DNA of 64,000 bases, from NCBI GenBank assembly GCA_011087645.1, contig JAALLF010000006.1:124001-188000 (forward strand), read 5' to 3'. Position 1 is the stretch's first letter. Each line of letters starts with the position of its first letter. Made by a program: the position numbers and the translations under genes. This DNA comes from Alphaproteobacteria bacterium. GTDB taxonomy: Bacteria; Pseudomonadota; Alphaproteobacteria; UBA6615. Below the pieces are notes generated by a model. The model saw nothing but the letters and a program-made list of their open reading frames with translations, was not told where the DNA came from and ran no database searches. Below are positions 34,132-44,047 of this stretch, piece after piece.

Positions 34132-35361
34132 TCAATTCGGCCCGGCAAGCGCAGTGACAATCAGATTTTCGCTTTCCAGCGTGCGATGGACCGGACATTT
34201 GTCGGCGATCTCGAGCAGGCGCTGACGCGTCGCGTCGTCGAGGTCGCCGGTGAGCTCGATTACCCGGTCAATGCGGTCGATCTTGCCGACGCTTGTCTCG
34301 CAGGCTTCGCAGTCTTCGGCGTGGATCTTGTCGTGGCGCAGGCGAACCACCACCCGCTCGAGCGGAATTTTCTTGCGGTTGGCGTACATGCGCAGCGTCA
34401 TCGACGTACAGGCGCCGAGACCGGCCAGCAGTAAGCCATAGGGGGTCGGTCCGGTATCGCCGCCGCCAACCCGCGGTGGCTCGTCGGCGCGCAGACGATG
34501 CGGACCCGCGGCAATGGCTTGGGCAAACGGGTTCTCGCCGGTCTCGCCGACCACCACCTCGCCCTCCCCGGCGCTCACGCCGGGCGCATCGCTGGCCTCT
34601 TCGGCTGGCAAATAGCGGCTGGCCCAGCCGGCCAAGGCCGTGGCGGCGTAAACCGCGTCTTCGCGCCGCGACATCAAATGGTCGGCGGTATCCAGCGAGA
34701 TGAAACTCTTGGGATGTTTCGCCGCGGTGAAAATCGCCGCCGCGCTTTCAATACCGACGATCTTGTCGAAGGGGCTGTGGAGGACCAACAGGGCTTTGCG
34801 CAAATCGGCGATACAATCATCGAGGACCTGTTCGCGAATATCGTCGAGGAAATGCTTCTGCACCCGAAACGGCCGTCCACCAATCGACACTTCCGCCTCG
34901 CCGTCGGTCTCAATGGTCGCAGCGCTCTCGCCGAATAAATGGGCGACATGGCCCGGATCGGCGGGCGCGCCCAAGGTTGCCACCGCTTTGCATTCGGGGA
35001 TGTCGCCGGCCGCCGCCAACACCGCCGCGCCGCCCAGACTGTGACCGATCAATAGAGCCGGCGCGTCATAATGGTTGCGCAAATGATCGGCCGCGGCGAT
35101 CAAATCGGCCACATTGGAGGAAAAGTTCGTATTGGCGAACTCGCCGTCGCTATGGCCCAAGCCAGTGAAATCGAAGCGCAGCACCGCGACGCCGGATTCT
35201 GCCAGTGAACGGGCGATTTGCGCGGCGGCGAAAATATCTTTCGTGCAGGTGAAACAATGGGCGAACAATGCGTAGGCGCGTGGCGGCGTGTCGGGGCTGT
35301 CGAGGCGCGCCGCCAAGGTTTCACCCGAATGCCCTGGAAACGCCACTTTCTCGGTCTTCAT
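34132..35361 (-). CDS. Bifunctional alpha/beta hydrolase / OsmC-family protein
   Basis: This is a 409-residue fusion. Residues 1-~255 are an alpha/beta hydrolase with the nucleophile elbow IGHSLGG and a charge-relay histidine in TADHLMS. The rest is an OsmC peroxidase-like domain with the redox cysteines in [14 protein letters not shown] and [10 protein letters not shown]. The same fusion is found in many bacteria; the OsmC part reduces organic peroxides, and the hydrolase may release them from esters. AGGAG precedes the ATG at 35361. Confidence 0.92.
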   Translation of the reverse strand: MKTEKVAFPGHSGETLAARLDSPDTPPRAYALFAHCFTCTKDIFAAAQIARSLAESGVAVLRFDFTGLGHSDGEFANTNFSSNVADLIAAADHLRNHYDAPALLIGHSLGGAAVLAAAGDIPECKAVATLGAPADPGHVAHLFGESAATIETDGEAEVSIGGRPFRVQKHFLDDIREQVLDDCIADLRKALLVLHSPFDKIVGIESAAAIFTAAKHPKSFISLDTADHLMSRREDAVYAATALAGWASRYLPAEEASDAPGVSAGEGEVVVGETGENPFAQAIAAGPHRLRADEPPRVGGGDTGPTPYGLLLAGLGACTSMTLRMYANRKKIPLERVVVRLRHDKIHAEDCEACETSVGKIDRIDRVIELTGDLDDATRQRLLEIADKCPVHRTLESENLIVTALAGPN

Positions 35362-35565
35362 TATACGCTCCTGTAACAATGGACTTCGGCGAACAACTGC
35401 AGCTCACAGGCAGACTAACGGTACCGGCGGAAATGCGGAAATGACCGAACACTACAATTTGCGCCTCGTCCGCCTTGGCCTATGGCGGGTTGGCCCGGTA
35501 TGATCCGCGCCAACTTGCGATTGCACCCATGATTGGCGCGCCCGAAGCGCCAACGGAGATGACGA

Positions 35566-36111
35566 ATGGTTTCACGTATTTTGCCAGTTATATTTTTTAT
35601 CGCCCTTGGCCTGGTCATGGCCTGGCCGGCTGCGGACGCGCAAGCGCAAGGCCATGGCGGCGGGCGCGACACCTTGTTCCAATATGACGCCAATCATCCC
35701 GCCTACCGGGATATTCAGCGTGAAGACTCCTTGGGCCGCGATCATATCGACGGGCCGGTCGATTATGGCACCGAGTTCCCAACTTCAGGACCCCACAATC
35801 CCTCGCCGATTCCGCCGGGCTTCTACAACGACCCGCTGCCCTCAGAACGCCTGGTCCATTCGATGGAACACGGCAATATCATCGTCTATTACGACGCGCC
35901 TTCCGACCCCGCGATGAATCTGATTCGCGGTTGGACCGATCAGTATCAAGGCGCATGGGACGGCGTCATCGCGGTGCGCCATGAGGATTTAGGCGAGAAG
36001 GTCGTTTTGACAGCGTGGCAACACCGCCTGGAGCTGCCGAAGATGGACGTGCGGGCGTCGTTTTTCGTCGATGCCTTCCGTGGCCGCGGTCCAGAGAATC
36101 GCGTCCGATAG
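35566..36111 (+). CDS. Exported DUF3105-family protein
   Basis: The 181-residue protein has a signal peptide (MVSRILPVIFFIALGLVMAW, ending near ADAQAQ) and a DUF3105 domain with GRDHIDGPVDYGTEFPTSGP and LVHSMEHGNIIVYY. Conserved histidines in these two blocks suggest a metal site, but the family function is unknown to me. GGAG lies seven bases upstream of the ATG. It is divergent from the hydrolase-OsmC gene. Confidence 0.85.
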   Translation: MVSRILPVIFFIALGLVMAWPAADAQAQGHGGGRDTLFQYDANHPAYRDIQREDSLGRDHIDGPVDYGTEFPTSGPHNPSPIPPGFYNDPLPSERLVHSMEHGNIIVYYDAPSDPAMNLIRGWTDQYQGAWDGVIAVRHEDLGEKVVLTAWQHRLELPKMDVRASFFVDAFRGRGPENRVR

Positions 36112-36249
36112 CCGTCAACGCGGCTATTCCGCCGACTTGCTATGATTCACATCCCGTTGCGCAGGGGCTTGCCCCTTGCGAGCCGTTCTCGGCGTGGTTA
36201 GTGTGCGCACGAAATGTAAATAATCAAAAACTACACTAAAAGTTGTGTA

Positions 36250-37254
36250 ATGGACTTCCGCGACGGCATTGCCGGTTCCATTGGAAACACCCCGCTGATC
36301 CGCCTCAACGGACCGTCCGAGGCGACCGGTTGCACAATTCTCGGCAAAGCAGAGTTTCTCAATCCAGCCGGCTCGATCAAAGATCGCGCCGCGCTGGCGA
36401 TCATCAAAGACGCCGAAGAACGAGGCACCTTGCGCCCCGGCGGCGTCATCGTCGAAGGCACCGCGGGCAACACCGGCATCGGCATCGCCCATGTCGCCAA
36501 CGCCCGCGGCTATCGCACGGTAATCGTAATTCCGGAAACCCAGACCCAGGAAAAGAAAGACGCGCTACGCCAAGCCGGGGCGGAGTTGATCGAAGTCCCC
36601 GCCAAGCCCTATCGCGACGACAATAACTACATCAAATATTCCGGTCGCCTGGCCGCCGAGCTGGACGAGAAAGAGCCGAACGGCGCCATCTGGGCCAATC
36701 AGTTCGACAATACGGCCAACCGGCGCGGCCACTACGAGACCACCGGTCCGGAAATCTGGCAGCAAACCGACGGCAGCCTCGACGGTTTCATCTGCGCCGT
36801 CGGGACCGGCGGGACGCTGGCCGGCGTGGGCGCATATTTGAAGGAACAAAACCCGGACATAAAAATTGGCCTCGCTGACCCGATGGGCGCAGCGATCTAT
36901 AACTACTATGTCAACGGTGAGTTGAAATCCGAAGGCACATCGATCACCGAGGGTATCGGCCAGGGCCGCATCACCGGCAATCTCGAGGGCGCGGTGGTGG
37001 ACATGCCCTACCAGATCCCCGACGAGGAAATGCTGCCGGTGCTTTACGATCTGATAACCGGCGAGGGGCTCAGCCTGGGTACTTCGAGCGGGGTCAACGT
37101 CGCCGGCGCCATTCGCATGGCGAATGACTTGGGTCCCGGCCATACCATCGTCACGGTGCTATGCGACGGCTCCCACCGTTACGCGTCGAAAATCTTCAAC
37201 ATCGAATTTTTAAAAGAAAAGGGACTGCCTTTGCCGGCCTGGCTTGCTAAGTAG
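36250..37254 (+). CDS. Cysteine synthase-like PLP enzyme (possibly cysteine desulfhydrase)
   Basis: This 334-residue fold-type II PLP enzyme has the cofactor lysine in NPAGSIKDRAA and the phosphate loop GTGGTLAG. The substrate loop reads EGTAGNTGIGIAH rather than EPTSGNTGIGLA of classical CysK. As I recall, this variant is found in Cds1-type cysteine desulfhydrases of fungi and mycobacteria, which release sulfide. It heads a run of sulfur genes (AlaX-like, SseA, MetC-like), so breakdown of cysteine is plausible. The ribosome site is weak. Confidence 0.88.
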   Translation: MDFRDGIAGSIGNTPLIRLNGPSEATGCTILGKAEFLNPAGSIKDRAALAIIKDAEERGTLRPGGVIVEGTAGNTGIGIAHVANARGYRTVIVIPETQTQEKKDALRQAGAELIEVPAKPYRDDNNYIKYSGRLAAELDEKEPNGAIWANQFDNTANRRGHYETTGPEIWQQTDGSLDGFICAVGTGGTLAGVGAYLKEQNPDIKIGLADPMGAAIYNYYVNGELKSEGTSITEGIGQGRITGNLEGAVVDMPYQIPDEEMLPVLYDLITGEGLSLGTSSGVNVAGAIRMANDLGPGHTIVTVLCDGSHRYASKIFNIEFLKEKGLPLPAWLAK

Positions 37255-37259
37255 GGTCT

Positions 37260-37985
37260 ATGACAACAGAGCCGCTCTTTCGCAGCGAACCCTATACGCG
37301 CACCTGCGAGGCGCAAATCGTCGCGGTCAACGACCGCGGCGGCATCATCCTCGACCGCACCCTTTTCTATCCCACCGGCGGCGGACAGCCCGGCGATAGC
37401 GGTACCCTCAAGCTTGCCAGCGGGCCAGAGATCGCGATCGCTACGACAGTGAAGGGCGGTCCCGACGATGGGGCAGACGCCATTGTTCATGTGCCGGCCG
37501 AAGGCAGCGCCACCCCGGCTGTGGGAGATCAAGTAACCCTCGAGATCGATTGGGCGCGCCGTCACCGCCATATGCGTGTTCACACCTGTTTGCACCTACT
37601 GTCGGCGGTACTGGATTTTCCGGTGACCGGCGGCCAAGTGGGCGACAGCAAGGGCCGCCTCGACTTCGATATTCCCGAGGCCGGCCTCGATAAGGACGAG
37701 ATCGGCGCCGAGCTTAATCGCCTGATCGCCGAAGACCATCCGGTGGCGGCCGAATGGATCAGCGACGCCGAGCTGGCGGCACAGCCGGAGCTGGTGAAGA
37801 CCATGAGCGTGCAGCCGCCGACCGGCGCCGGTCAGGTACGATTGATCAGGGTCGAAGGTCTCGATCTACAGCCCTGCGGCGGCACCCATGTGGCGCGCAC
37901 CGGCGAAATCGGCCCGGTGACGGTGACCAAGATCGAGAAAAAAGGCCGCCAAAATCGACGCGTTTCAATAGCGCTTAATGAATAA
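37260..37985 (+). CDS. Alanyl-tRNA editing protein (AlaX-like)
   Basis: The 241-residue protein has the AlaRS editing-domain zinc signature: HTCLHLLSAV (HxxxH) and CGGTHVARTGEIG. It also has the N-terminal LFYPTGGGQPGDSG beta-barrel piece that defines AlaX-M type proteins. Such free-standing editors clear mischarged Ser- or Gly-tRNA(Ala). It begins five bases after the CysK-like stop, so it is co-transcribed with sulfur metabolism genes; whether it protects against a related error there is unknown. Confidence 0.88.
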   Translation: MTTEPLFRSEPYTRTCEAQIVAVNDRGGIILDRTLFYPTGGGQPGDSGTLKLASGPEIAIATTVKGGPDDGADAIVHVPAEGSATPAVGDQVTLEIDWARRHRHMRVHTCLHLLSAVLDFPVTGGQVGDSKGRLDFDIPEAGLDKDEIGAELNRLIAEDHPVAAEWISDAELAAQPELVKTMSVQPPTGAGQVRLIRVEGLDLQPCGGTHVARTGEIGPVTVTKIEKKGRQNRRVSIALNE

Positions 37986-38014
37986 CAAAAACAACGCACT
38001 ATAAGGTTTATCCA

Positions 38015-38872
38015 ATGTCATATGTGAATTCTGACGCGTTGGTCGATACCGCCTGGGTCGCCGACCATTTGGACGATCCCGCGGTTTATATCGTCGATGG
38101 GAGCTGGCACCTGCCGCCGACCGGCCGCAACGGCGAGGACGAATATGGCGAAGCCCATATTCCCGGCGCGGTCTATTTCGACATCGATGCGATTTCCGAC
38201 CCCGATAGCGCCCTGCCCCACATGATGCCGACCGCCGAGGCCTTCGCCGCGGCGGTCAGCGCCATGGGCATCGCCAATGACCAAAGGGTCGTTGTCTACG
38301 ATTCAGATGGCCTGTTTTCCGCGCCGCGGGTGTGGTGGATGTTCCGCGCCATGGGCCATGACAATGTGGCGGTGATGACTGGCGGCTTTAACGCCTGGAA
38401 AAATGAAGGGCGGGCCGTTAGCGCAGAAATACCGGCCCCGGCAGCGACAAAATTTACTGCGCAACTTAATACCAACGTGGTGCGCTCGATCGACCAGGTG
38501 CGCGCCAATATCGATAGCGGCGAAGAACTCGTCCTCGATGCGCGCGCCGCCGACCGCTTCGCCGGTGCCTTGCCCGAGTTCCGCCCCGGCGTGCAGCCTG
38601 GCCACATCCCCGGTTCCGGCAATCTGCCCTACGCCGAAATTGTCGATGCCGCGGCCGGCGCGTTCGTGTCCGCCACAGATTTACGTAACGCCTTCGACGC
38701 CCAAGGCGCCACCGGCACACAGCCGGTGGTCACAACCTGCGGCTCGGGCATCACCGCGTGCATCCTCGGCTTGGGCCTACATCTGATCGGCCGCGACGAT
38801 TGGGCGATCTATGACGGCTCGTGGACCGAATGGGGCGGCCGCGACGACACGCCGAAAGGACCAGAGGGCTAA
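38015..38872 (+). CDS. sseA: 3-mercaptopyruvate sulfurtransferase (two-domain rhodanese)
   Basis: This 285-residue enzyme has two rhodanese domains. The C-terminal active loop is TTCGSGITACI, matching the CGSG(V/I)TA loop of mercaptopyruvate sulfurtransferases rather than the CRKGVT loop of thiosulfate enzymes. The N-terminal inactive domain includes IPGAVYFDIDAISD and MFRAMGHDNVAVMTGGFNAW. It passes sulfur from 3-mercaptopyruvate, a cysteine derivative, to thiol acceptors, which fits its place between the CysK-like and MetC-like genes. Confidence 0.92.
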   Translation: MSYVNSDALVDTAWVADHLDDPAVYIVDGSWHLPPTGRNGEDEYGEAHIPGAVYFDIDAISDPDSALPHMMPTAEAFAAAVSAMGIANDQRVVVYDSDGLFSAPRVWWMFRAMGHDNVAVMTGGFNAWKNEGRAVSAEIPAPAATKFTAQLNTNVVRSIDQVRANIDSGEELVLDARAADRFAGALPEFRPGVQPGHIPGSGNLPYAEIVDAAAGAFVSATDLRNAFDAQGATGTQPVVTTCGSGITACILGLGLHLIGRDDWAIYDGSWTEWGGRDDTPKGPEG

Positions 38873-38875
38873 ACA

Positions 38876-40051
38876 TTGGCAAATGAGAAAGAGCCGCGCG
38901 ACGAGACTAAGCTGGTCAGCGGCGGCCGCGATCCGGAAGCCAATTTCGGCATCGTAAATCCGCCGGTCTATCACGCCTCCACCGTCCTCGCGCCGACCCT
39001 GGCGGCCTGGCGCACCCGCGATTTCATGAACGACATCGTATACGGACGGGTCGGCACACCAACCCAACGGGCGCTGGAAGAAGCAGTCGCACTGGTCGAA
39101 GGTGGCGACCGGGCGATCGCGACCGCATCGGGGCTCGGCGCGATCACGGTAGCGCTAACCTCGTTCACCAAGACCGGCGATCATATTCTGATGACCGACA
39201 GCGCCTATTTCCCGGCGCGCGCCTTCTGCAACAATGTGCTGGCCAAATACGGCGTCGAGACCAGTTTCTACGACCCGCGGATCGGCGGCGGCATCGCCGA
39301 GCTGATCCGAGACAACACCACAATCGTCTATACCGAAACGCCGGGTTCACTGACCTTCGAGATGCAGGATATCCCGGCCATTGCCGAAGCGGCCCATGCG
39401 CGCGGCGCCATCGTCATGCACGATAATACCTGGGGCACGCCGTTGTTTTTAAAGTCGTTCGAGAAGGGCATCGACGTGTCGATCCACGCGGCGACCAAAT
39501 ATATTGTCGGCCATTCCGACGCCATGCTCGGTGTGCTGGTTACCAAGAACGAACATTTCGAAACCCTGTTCAAAGGCTTCCGCTCGTCGGGTCAGCACGC
39601 CGCGCCGGACGACTGCTACCTGGCGCTGCGCGGATTGCGCACCATGGGCGTGCGGCTGAAGCAGCACCAGGAAAACGCCCTCACCCTGGCCCGCTGGCTG
39701 GAAGGTCGGCCGGAAATCGGCCAGGTGTTGTACCCGGCGCTGGAAAGCCACCCCGGCCACGATTTGTGGAAACGCGATTTCCTTGGCTCGACCGGCCTGT
39801 TCTCGGTCATCCTCGACCGCCACTATGACGACGACGCGCTAGGCGCCATGCTCGACCATATGGATCTGTTCGCCATGGGGGCCAGCTGGGGCGGCTACGA
39901 ATCGCTGATCCTACCCGGCGCGCCGCCGCGCACCGCGACCAACTGGGACCCCGCCGGCACCTTACTGCGCCTGCATGTGGGCTTGGAACATAGCGACGAC
40001 CTGATCGCCGACCTCGACGCCGCCTTCGCGCGGCTTAAAGCAGCGACCTAA
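38876..40051 (+). CDS. metC: Cystathionine beta-lyase (Cys/Met PLP family)
   Basis: The 391-residue fold-type I PLP enzyme has YGRVGTPTQRALEEAVA, the cofactor aspartate in VMHDNTWGTP and the Schiff-base lysine in HAATKYIVGHSDAMLG, as in cystathionine beta-lyases. It splits cystathionine to homocysteine, pyruvate and ammonia, and can also desulfurate cysteine. The start is a TTG at 38876, supported by GAGGG seven bases upstream. It starts three bases after the sseA stop and ends back-to-back with the GST gene. Confidence 0.9.
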   Translation: MANEKEPRDETKLVSGGRDPEANFGIVNPPVYHASTVLAPTLAAWRTRDFMNDIVYGRVGTPTQRALEEAVALVEGGDRAIATASGLGAITVALTSFTKTGDHILMTDSAYFPARAFCNNVLAKYGVETSFYDPRIGGGIAELIRDNTTIVYTETPGSLTFEMQDIPAIAEAAHARGAIVMHDNTWGTPLFLKSFEKGIDVSIHAATKYIVGHSDAMLGVLVTKNEHFETLFKGFRSSGQHAAPDDCYLALRGLRTMGVRLKQHQENALTLARWLEGRPEIGQVLYPALESHPGHDLWKRDFLGSTGLFSVILDRHYDDDALGAMLDHMDLFAMGASWGGYESLILPGAPPRTATNWDPAGTLLRLHVGLEHSDDLIADLDAAFARLKAAT

Positions 40052-41029
40052 TCACCCGCGGCCGTGGGGCTCCATCGGATCGATGATCGGCCCCAGAGGC
40101 ACGATGCCTAGTGGATTACGCTGCGGGCTGGGCGAATAGTAACCGCGCTTGAAAATATCCAGATCGCAGGTCTCAGCGACGCCGGGCATCTGGTAAATTT
40201 CGCGGGTGTAGGCCCACACATGGGGGTAATCCATCAGCCGCCGTAGATTACATTTGAAGGCGCCGAAATAGGCGACATCGAAGCGGATTAAAGTCGGAAA
40301 AGCGCGGATATCAGCCTCTGTAAACCGCTCGCCGCATAGATAGCGGTTATCGGCTAGATGGGCTTCCAACTTGTCGAGGGTCTCGAACACTTGCACCACG
40401 GCCTCGTCATAGGCCGCTTGCGACTGGGCAAAGCCGGAACGATACACGCCATTGTTCAAGGTGTTGTAGGTCAGCTCGTTCCAGCGATCGATTTCGTCCG
40501 CCAAGTCTTCGGGATAGAAATCGGTATCGTTGTTGGAGAACGCGTCGAACGCGCCATTAAACATGCGGATGATCTCGACCGATTCGTTATTGACGATGGT
40601 CTCGCGTTCGCGGTCCCACAGCACCGGCACGGTGACCCGCCCGGTCACACCCGGGTCGGCGGCGATATAGACTTCGTGCAACGCATCCTTGCCTAACTCG
40701 GTGTCGCGATAGCCATCGTCGCTATTATCGAAAATCCAACCCCGGTCGTCGCGGCGCGGCAACACATGGTCGAGCGTGATCACATCATCGAGCTTTTTCA
40801 GCTTGCGCATCAACGCGGTGCGGTGCGCCCACGGACAGTTCATGGCGATGTAGAGATGGTAGCGGCCTGGCGCAGCGGCGAAACCACCCTCACCGCTGGG
40901 GCCCGCCGCGCCGTCGGTGCTCACCCAACTGCGAAATACCGACTGTGCCCGATTGAACCGGCCGCTTTTATCGGTCTTGGCCTTCACTTCGTCTTCCGCC
41001 GTCCAGCGTCCGTCGACCAGCATTCCCAT
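40052..41029 (-). CDS. Xi-class glutathione S-transferase (glutathionyl-hydroquinone reductase)
   Basis: This 325-residue protein matches the ECM4/YqjG group: NCPWAHRTALM with the active-site cysteine of the CPWA motif, VPVLWDRERETIVNNESVEIIRMFN, and the all-helical half with NGVYRSGFAQSQAAYDEAV and YLCGERFTEADIRAFPTL. Such enzymes remove glutathione from glutathionyl-hydroquinones using a second glutathione. It is monocistronic and convergent with the MetC gene. Confidence 0.93.
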   Translation of the reverse strand: MGMLVDGRWTAEDEVKAKTDKSGRFNRAQSVFRSWVSTDGAAGPSGEGGFAAAPGRYHLYIAMNCPWAHRTALMRKLKKLDDVITLDHVLPRRDDRGWIFDNSDDGYRDTELGKDALHEVYIAADPGVTGRVTVPVLWDRERETIVNNESVEIIRMFNGAFDAFSNNDTDFYPEDLADEIDRWNELTYNTLNNGVYRSGFAQSQAAYDEAVVQVFETLDKLEAHLADNRYLCGERFTEADIRAFPTLIRFDVAYFGAFKCNLRRLMDYPHVWAYTREIYQMPGVAETCDLDIFKRGYYSPSPQRNPLGIVPLGPIIDPMEPHGRG

Positions 41030-41210
41030 AGATCGTCTCCTAAATTCAGTTCCGCAGAACCTAAGAGGATGGCCGTAAATAGCAAGCTGCCGGATTTGGC
41101 ATAGTTATCCCCGGCGGCGCTTGGCACGGCTGCGATGCATACGATAGTGTCCACACGTTCTGAGTTGTCAGAGATGTTCGCCAGGTAGGTGTTTTGCCAA
41201 GGAGCGAAAT

Positions 41211-41369
41211 ATGAGCGAACAACTTGCCAAGCTTGCACCCCCCATCACGTTGTTCCGGTGTCCGCGCTGCGACCATGAGCAGGAATCCGAACAAGAGCCC
41301 GACCGGTGTCCGGTGTGCAGTTTCCACGGGCTGCCCGAGGGCCGCTGGATAATGGAACTGCTCCATTAA
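41211..41369 (+). CDS. Tiny zinc-ribbon protein (52 residues)
   Basis: This short gene has an excellent ribosome site (AAGGAG at 41199-41204, six bases before the ATG). The product carries two CxxC knuckles, CPRC at residues 17-20 and CPVC at 33-36, spaced 12 residues apart, followed by FHGLPEGRWIMELLH. This is a zinc- or iron-binding rubredoxin/zinc-ribbon layout. I know no function for it. It lies between the GST gene (divergent) and the alpha/beta hydrolase gene. Confidence 0.75.
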   Translation: MSEQLAKLAPPITLFRCPRCDHEQESEQEPDRCPVCSFHGLPEGRWIMELLH

Positions 41370-41511
41370 TACAGTTGCCGCGCCTAATCTTTGGTGAGGC
41401 AAACCGGCGGAAAATTCGCCGGCGCACGCTTCCCCCCGTCTCCCCATTGTGGTTTTTTAGCCTGCATTAGATCGCGGCTAAACGCGGCACGGTGATTTAA
41501 GGGGGATTGAG

Positions 41512-42675
41512 ATGTTCGAATATTTTCCAGACAATTATGCGTGGAGCCTGACCACGGCGACCCTGTTCGACGAGGTCGGCACCACGAGCGAACCGGAAGA
41601 AGCGCTGCGGGCGGTTAAACATCTGGCCGGCGGCGACCCGGCGACCGCCAACGAGGCTTGGTACGAAGCCTTCACCAAGCTGGCCGAAAAGCTCGAACGT
41701 TTGGGCGATGCAGATATGGAGGAAGGCCATCCCTTAACTGCCGCGCGCAAATATCACCGCGCCGGCATCTACCATCTGCGCGCCGAACGTTTCCTGCACC
41801 ACGCCGACCCACGCGAGATCATGTCCTACCAGCGCGGCATTGATCTCTATCGCCAAGCCCGCGAAGTGGGCCGCGACCCGGTGGAATATGTCGACGTGCC
41901 GTTCAAGAGCGGCGCCATGCCATGCATCTTCGTCAAGGCCGATGTCGATGGCCCGGCACCGTGTATGATTCACATCCAGGGCTTCGACTCGTTGAAGGAA
42001 TTTCACTACCCGATCATCGGCGAGGAATATCGCCGCCGCGGCATGCATATGCTGATCGTCGACCAACCGGGCGCCGGTGGCGCGCTTCGCCTGCATGGTC
42101 TGGCGACCGGCCATGAGACCGAACATTACGTCAAAGCATTAGTCGATTATGTGGAGACCCGCGACGATGTCGATGGCGACCGTATTGGCCTGTCGGGTAA
42201 TAGCTTGGGTGGCTACTACGCGCCGCGCGCGGCGGCCTTCGAGAAACGCCTCAAATGCTGCATCGCCTGGGGCGCCTTGTGGGACTTCAGCGTCTATTTC
42301 GAACGCGCCTACGCCAAAGTGGAATCGGCCCCGTCAGTGCCCGACATGGTCAGCCACGGTATGTGGGTGATGGGCCAACCGACACCGGAAGACGCGCTGG
42401 CGGTCTCACGAAAGATGACGCTCGAGGGTATCGCCGACCAAATCACCTGCCCGCTGCTCATCGCCCATGGCGAGAACGACCGGCAGGTACCGCTATGGAC
42501 GGCACAGAAGACTTATGACGAGGCAGTCAACAGTCCGAACCGCAAACTCAAGATATTTCGTCTCGACGAAGGCGGCGCCGAGCATTGCCAGATCGACAAT
42601 CGCCAGCTTATCGGCGATGTCATGTCGGACTGGGCAGCGGAAGTTTTCGGCCTCGATCCGGCCGGCATTGGGTGA
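41512..42675 (+). CDS. Alpha/beta hydrolase of the FrsA / DHPON-hydrolase type
   Basis: The 387-residue enzyme has a helical N-terminal cap (about residues 1-120) and a C-terminal hydrolase domain with the nucleophile in SGNSLGGYYAPR, the acid in AHGENDRQVP and the histidine in GGAEHCQ. The layout resembles 2,6-dihydroxypseudooxynicotine hydrolase and related C-C bond hydrolases. AAGGGGGA precedes the ATG. It starts a row of same-strand catabolic genes, so it may cleave a ring-derived diketone; this is inference. Confidence 0.85.
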   Translation: MFEYFPDNYAWSLTTATLFDEVGTTSEPEEALRAVKHLAGGDPATANEAWYEAFTKLAEKLERLGDADMEEGHPLTAARKYHRAGIYHLRAERFLHHADPREIMSYQRGIDLYRQAREVGRDPVEYVDVPFKSGAMPCIFVKADVDGPAPCMIHIQGFDSLKEFHYPIIGEEYRRRGMHMLIVDQPGAGGALRLHGLATGHETEHYVKALVDYVETRDDVDGDRIGLSGNSLGGYYAPRAAAFEKRLKCCIAWGALWDFSVYFERAYAKVESAPSVPDMVSHGMWVMGQPTPEDALAVSRKMTLEGIADQITCPLLIAHGENDRQVPLWTAQKTYDEAVNSPNRKLKIFRLDEGGAEHCQIDNRQLIGDVMSDWAAEVFGLDPAGIG

Positions 42676-42793
42676 CCCAGAGAACCGCTAACCTATAGGT
42701 CTCTACAATAAGAAATATCAGTAAAATGTATTGCCGGTGTATAGCTCGACTTCGCTACTATCCCGGCCACGAAACACCCAGGAGCTAAGTCCC

Positions 42794-44026
42794 ATGGCGC
42801 TGCCCAAAGTTATTGTCCAACTGTACCCCATGTTCCCGTCCGACGGCGAGGAAGGCCGCAAGGCCAACCGCGGGATGGGCAACGACGCGGACACCTATCA
42901 GTGGGTCGTTCACGAATGGACCGAAATCGTCAAAGCCTGCGAAGACATGGGTGTTTGGGGCATGTCGACGATCGAGCATCATCTGCATTCCGAAGGCTAT
43001 GAGATCGGCCCTAACCCGGGCATCCTCAACGCCCACTGGGCGTCGCAAACCAGCAAGATCCATGTCGGCGCGCTGGGCTATGTGATGGCGACCCGCGACC
43101 CCATCCGGGTCGCCGAGGAAACCGCGATCATCGACCATCTGTCGAACGGTCGATTCTTCTGCGGCGTCGCCCGCGGCTACCAGAAGCGCTGGACCAATAT
43201 CATCGGTCAGTTCACCGAAACCCCGGCGACGCGCGAGCACGGTAGCGCCGACGACATACGCAACCGGGAGATCTTCGAAGAGCGCGTCGAGATGCTGCTC
43301 AAATGCTGGACCGAAGAATCGGTGCGCCTCGACGGCCAATTCTACAAAGCGCCCTACCCGTTGGAGACCGGGGTCGAAGACTATCCGTCGTGGAAGATCG
43401 CGCGCGATGCCGGGGTCGAGGGCGAAATCGACGAAAACGGCGCGGTGCAACGAGTTTGCGTTGTGCCCAAGCCCTACCAGAAACCCCGTCCGCCGGTATT
43501 CGTTGCCGTCAACAAAAGCCCGGAGGCAATCCGCTTCTGCGCCAAGCATAATTTAATGCCGACCTATTTCATGACCACCGAGGGCATGGCCGAATTTATC
43601 GACCTCTATGTCGAGGAATCGAAAAAGTATGGCCGCCATTTCGTGCGCGGCCAGCAGCAGAACCTGGTGCGGTGGCCCCATATCACCAAGACGCCGGAAG
43701 ACTATGACCGTAAGCTGCGCGAATACGATCTCGACATCTACAAGAATTTCTACGGCCCGTTCTTCCCGTTCTGGCCGCAGGGCGGCAAAACCGACCCGGA
43801 ACATATTCAGGACATCAAGGATTCCGGCTTCTTCATCGGCGGCACGGTCGAAGAGTCGATCAAGGCTTGGAAAGAGACCTACGAACAAGCGCCGGCGGAA
43901 TACATCACCTTGATCTTCCACTGGGCGCAACAGCCCAAGGAAGATTTGCTCGAAGAGATTGAGCTGTTCATGACCAAGGTGTTGCCGGAATTGGAAATTC
44001 CCGACTTCGCCGCGGCTGCCGAATAG
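42794..44026 (+). CDS. LLM-class flavin-dependent oxidoreductase
   Basis: This 410-residue luciferase-like monooxygenase has the FMN-dependent TIM-barrel pattern: GVWGMSTIEHHLH, VGALGYVMATRDPIRVAEETAIIDHLSNGRF and VFVAVNKSPEAIRFCAKHN. Members oxidise substrates with reduced flavin from a separate reductase, none of which is seen nearby. AGGAG precedes the ATG at 42794, nine bases away; a frame start at 42731 is not needed. It lies 22 bases before the thiolase-like gene, suggesting a shared transcript. Confidence 0.9.
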   Translation: MALPKVIVQLYPMFPSDGEEGRKANRGMGNDADTYQWVVHEWTEIVKACEDMGVWGMSTIEHHLHSEGYEIGPNPGILNAHWASQTSKIHVGALGYVMATRDPIRVAEETAIIDHLSNGRFFCGVARGYQKRWTNIIGQFTETPATREHGSADDIRNREIFEERVEMLLKCWTEESVRLDGQFYKAPYPLETGVEDYPSWKIARDAGVEGEIDENGAVQRVCVVPKPYQKPRPPVFVAVNKSPEAIRFCAKHNLMPTYFMTTEGMAEFIDLYVEESKKYGRHFVRGQQQNLVRWPHITKTPEDYDRKLREYDLDIYKNFYGPFFPFWPQGGKTDPEHIQDIKDSGFFIGGTVEESIKAWKETYEQAPAEYITLIFHWAQQPKEDLLEEIELFMTKVLPELEIPDFAAAAE

Positions 44027-44047
44027 CCCAACGCCGGATCTAGGTTC

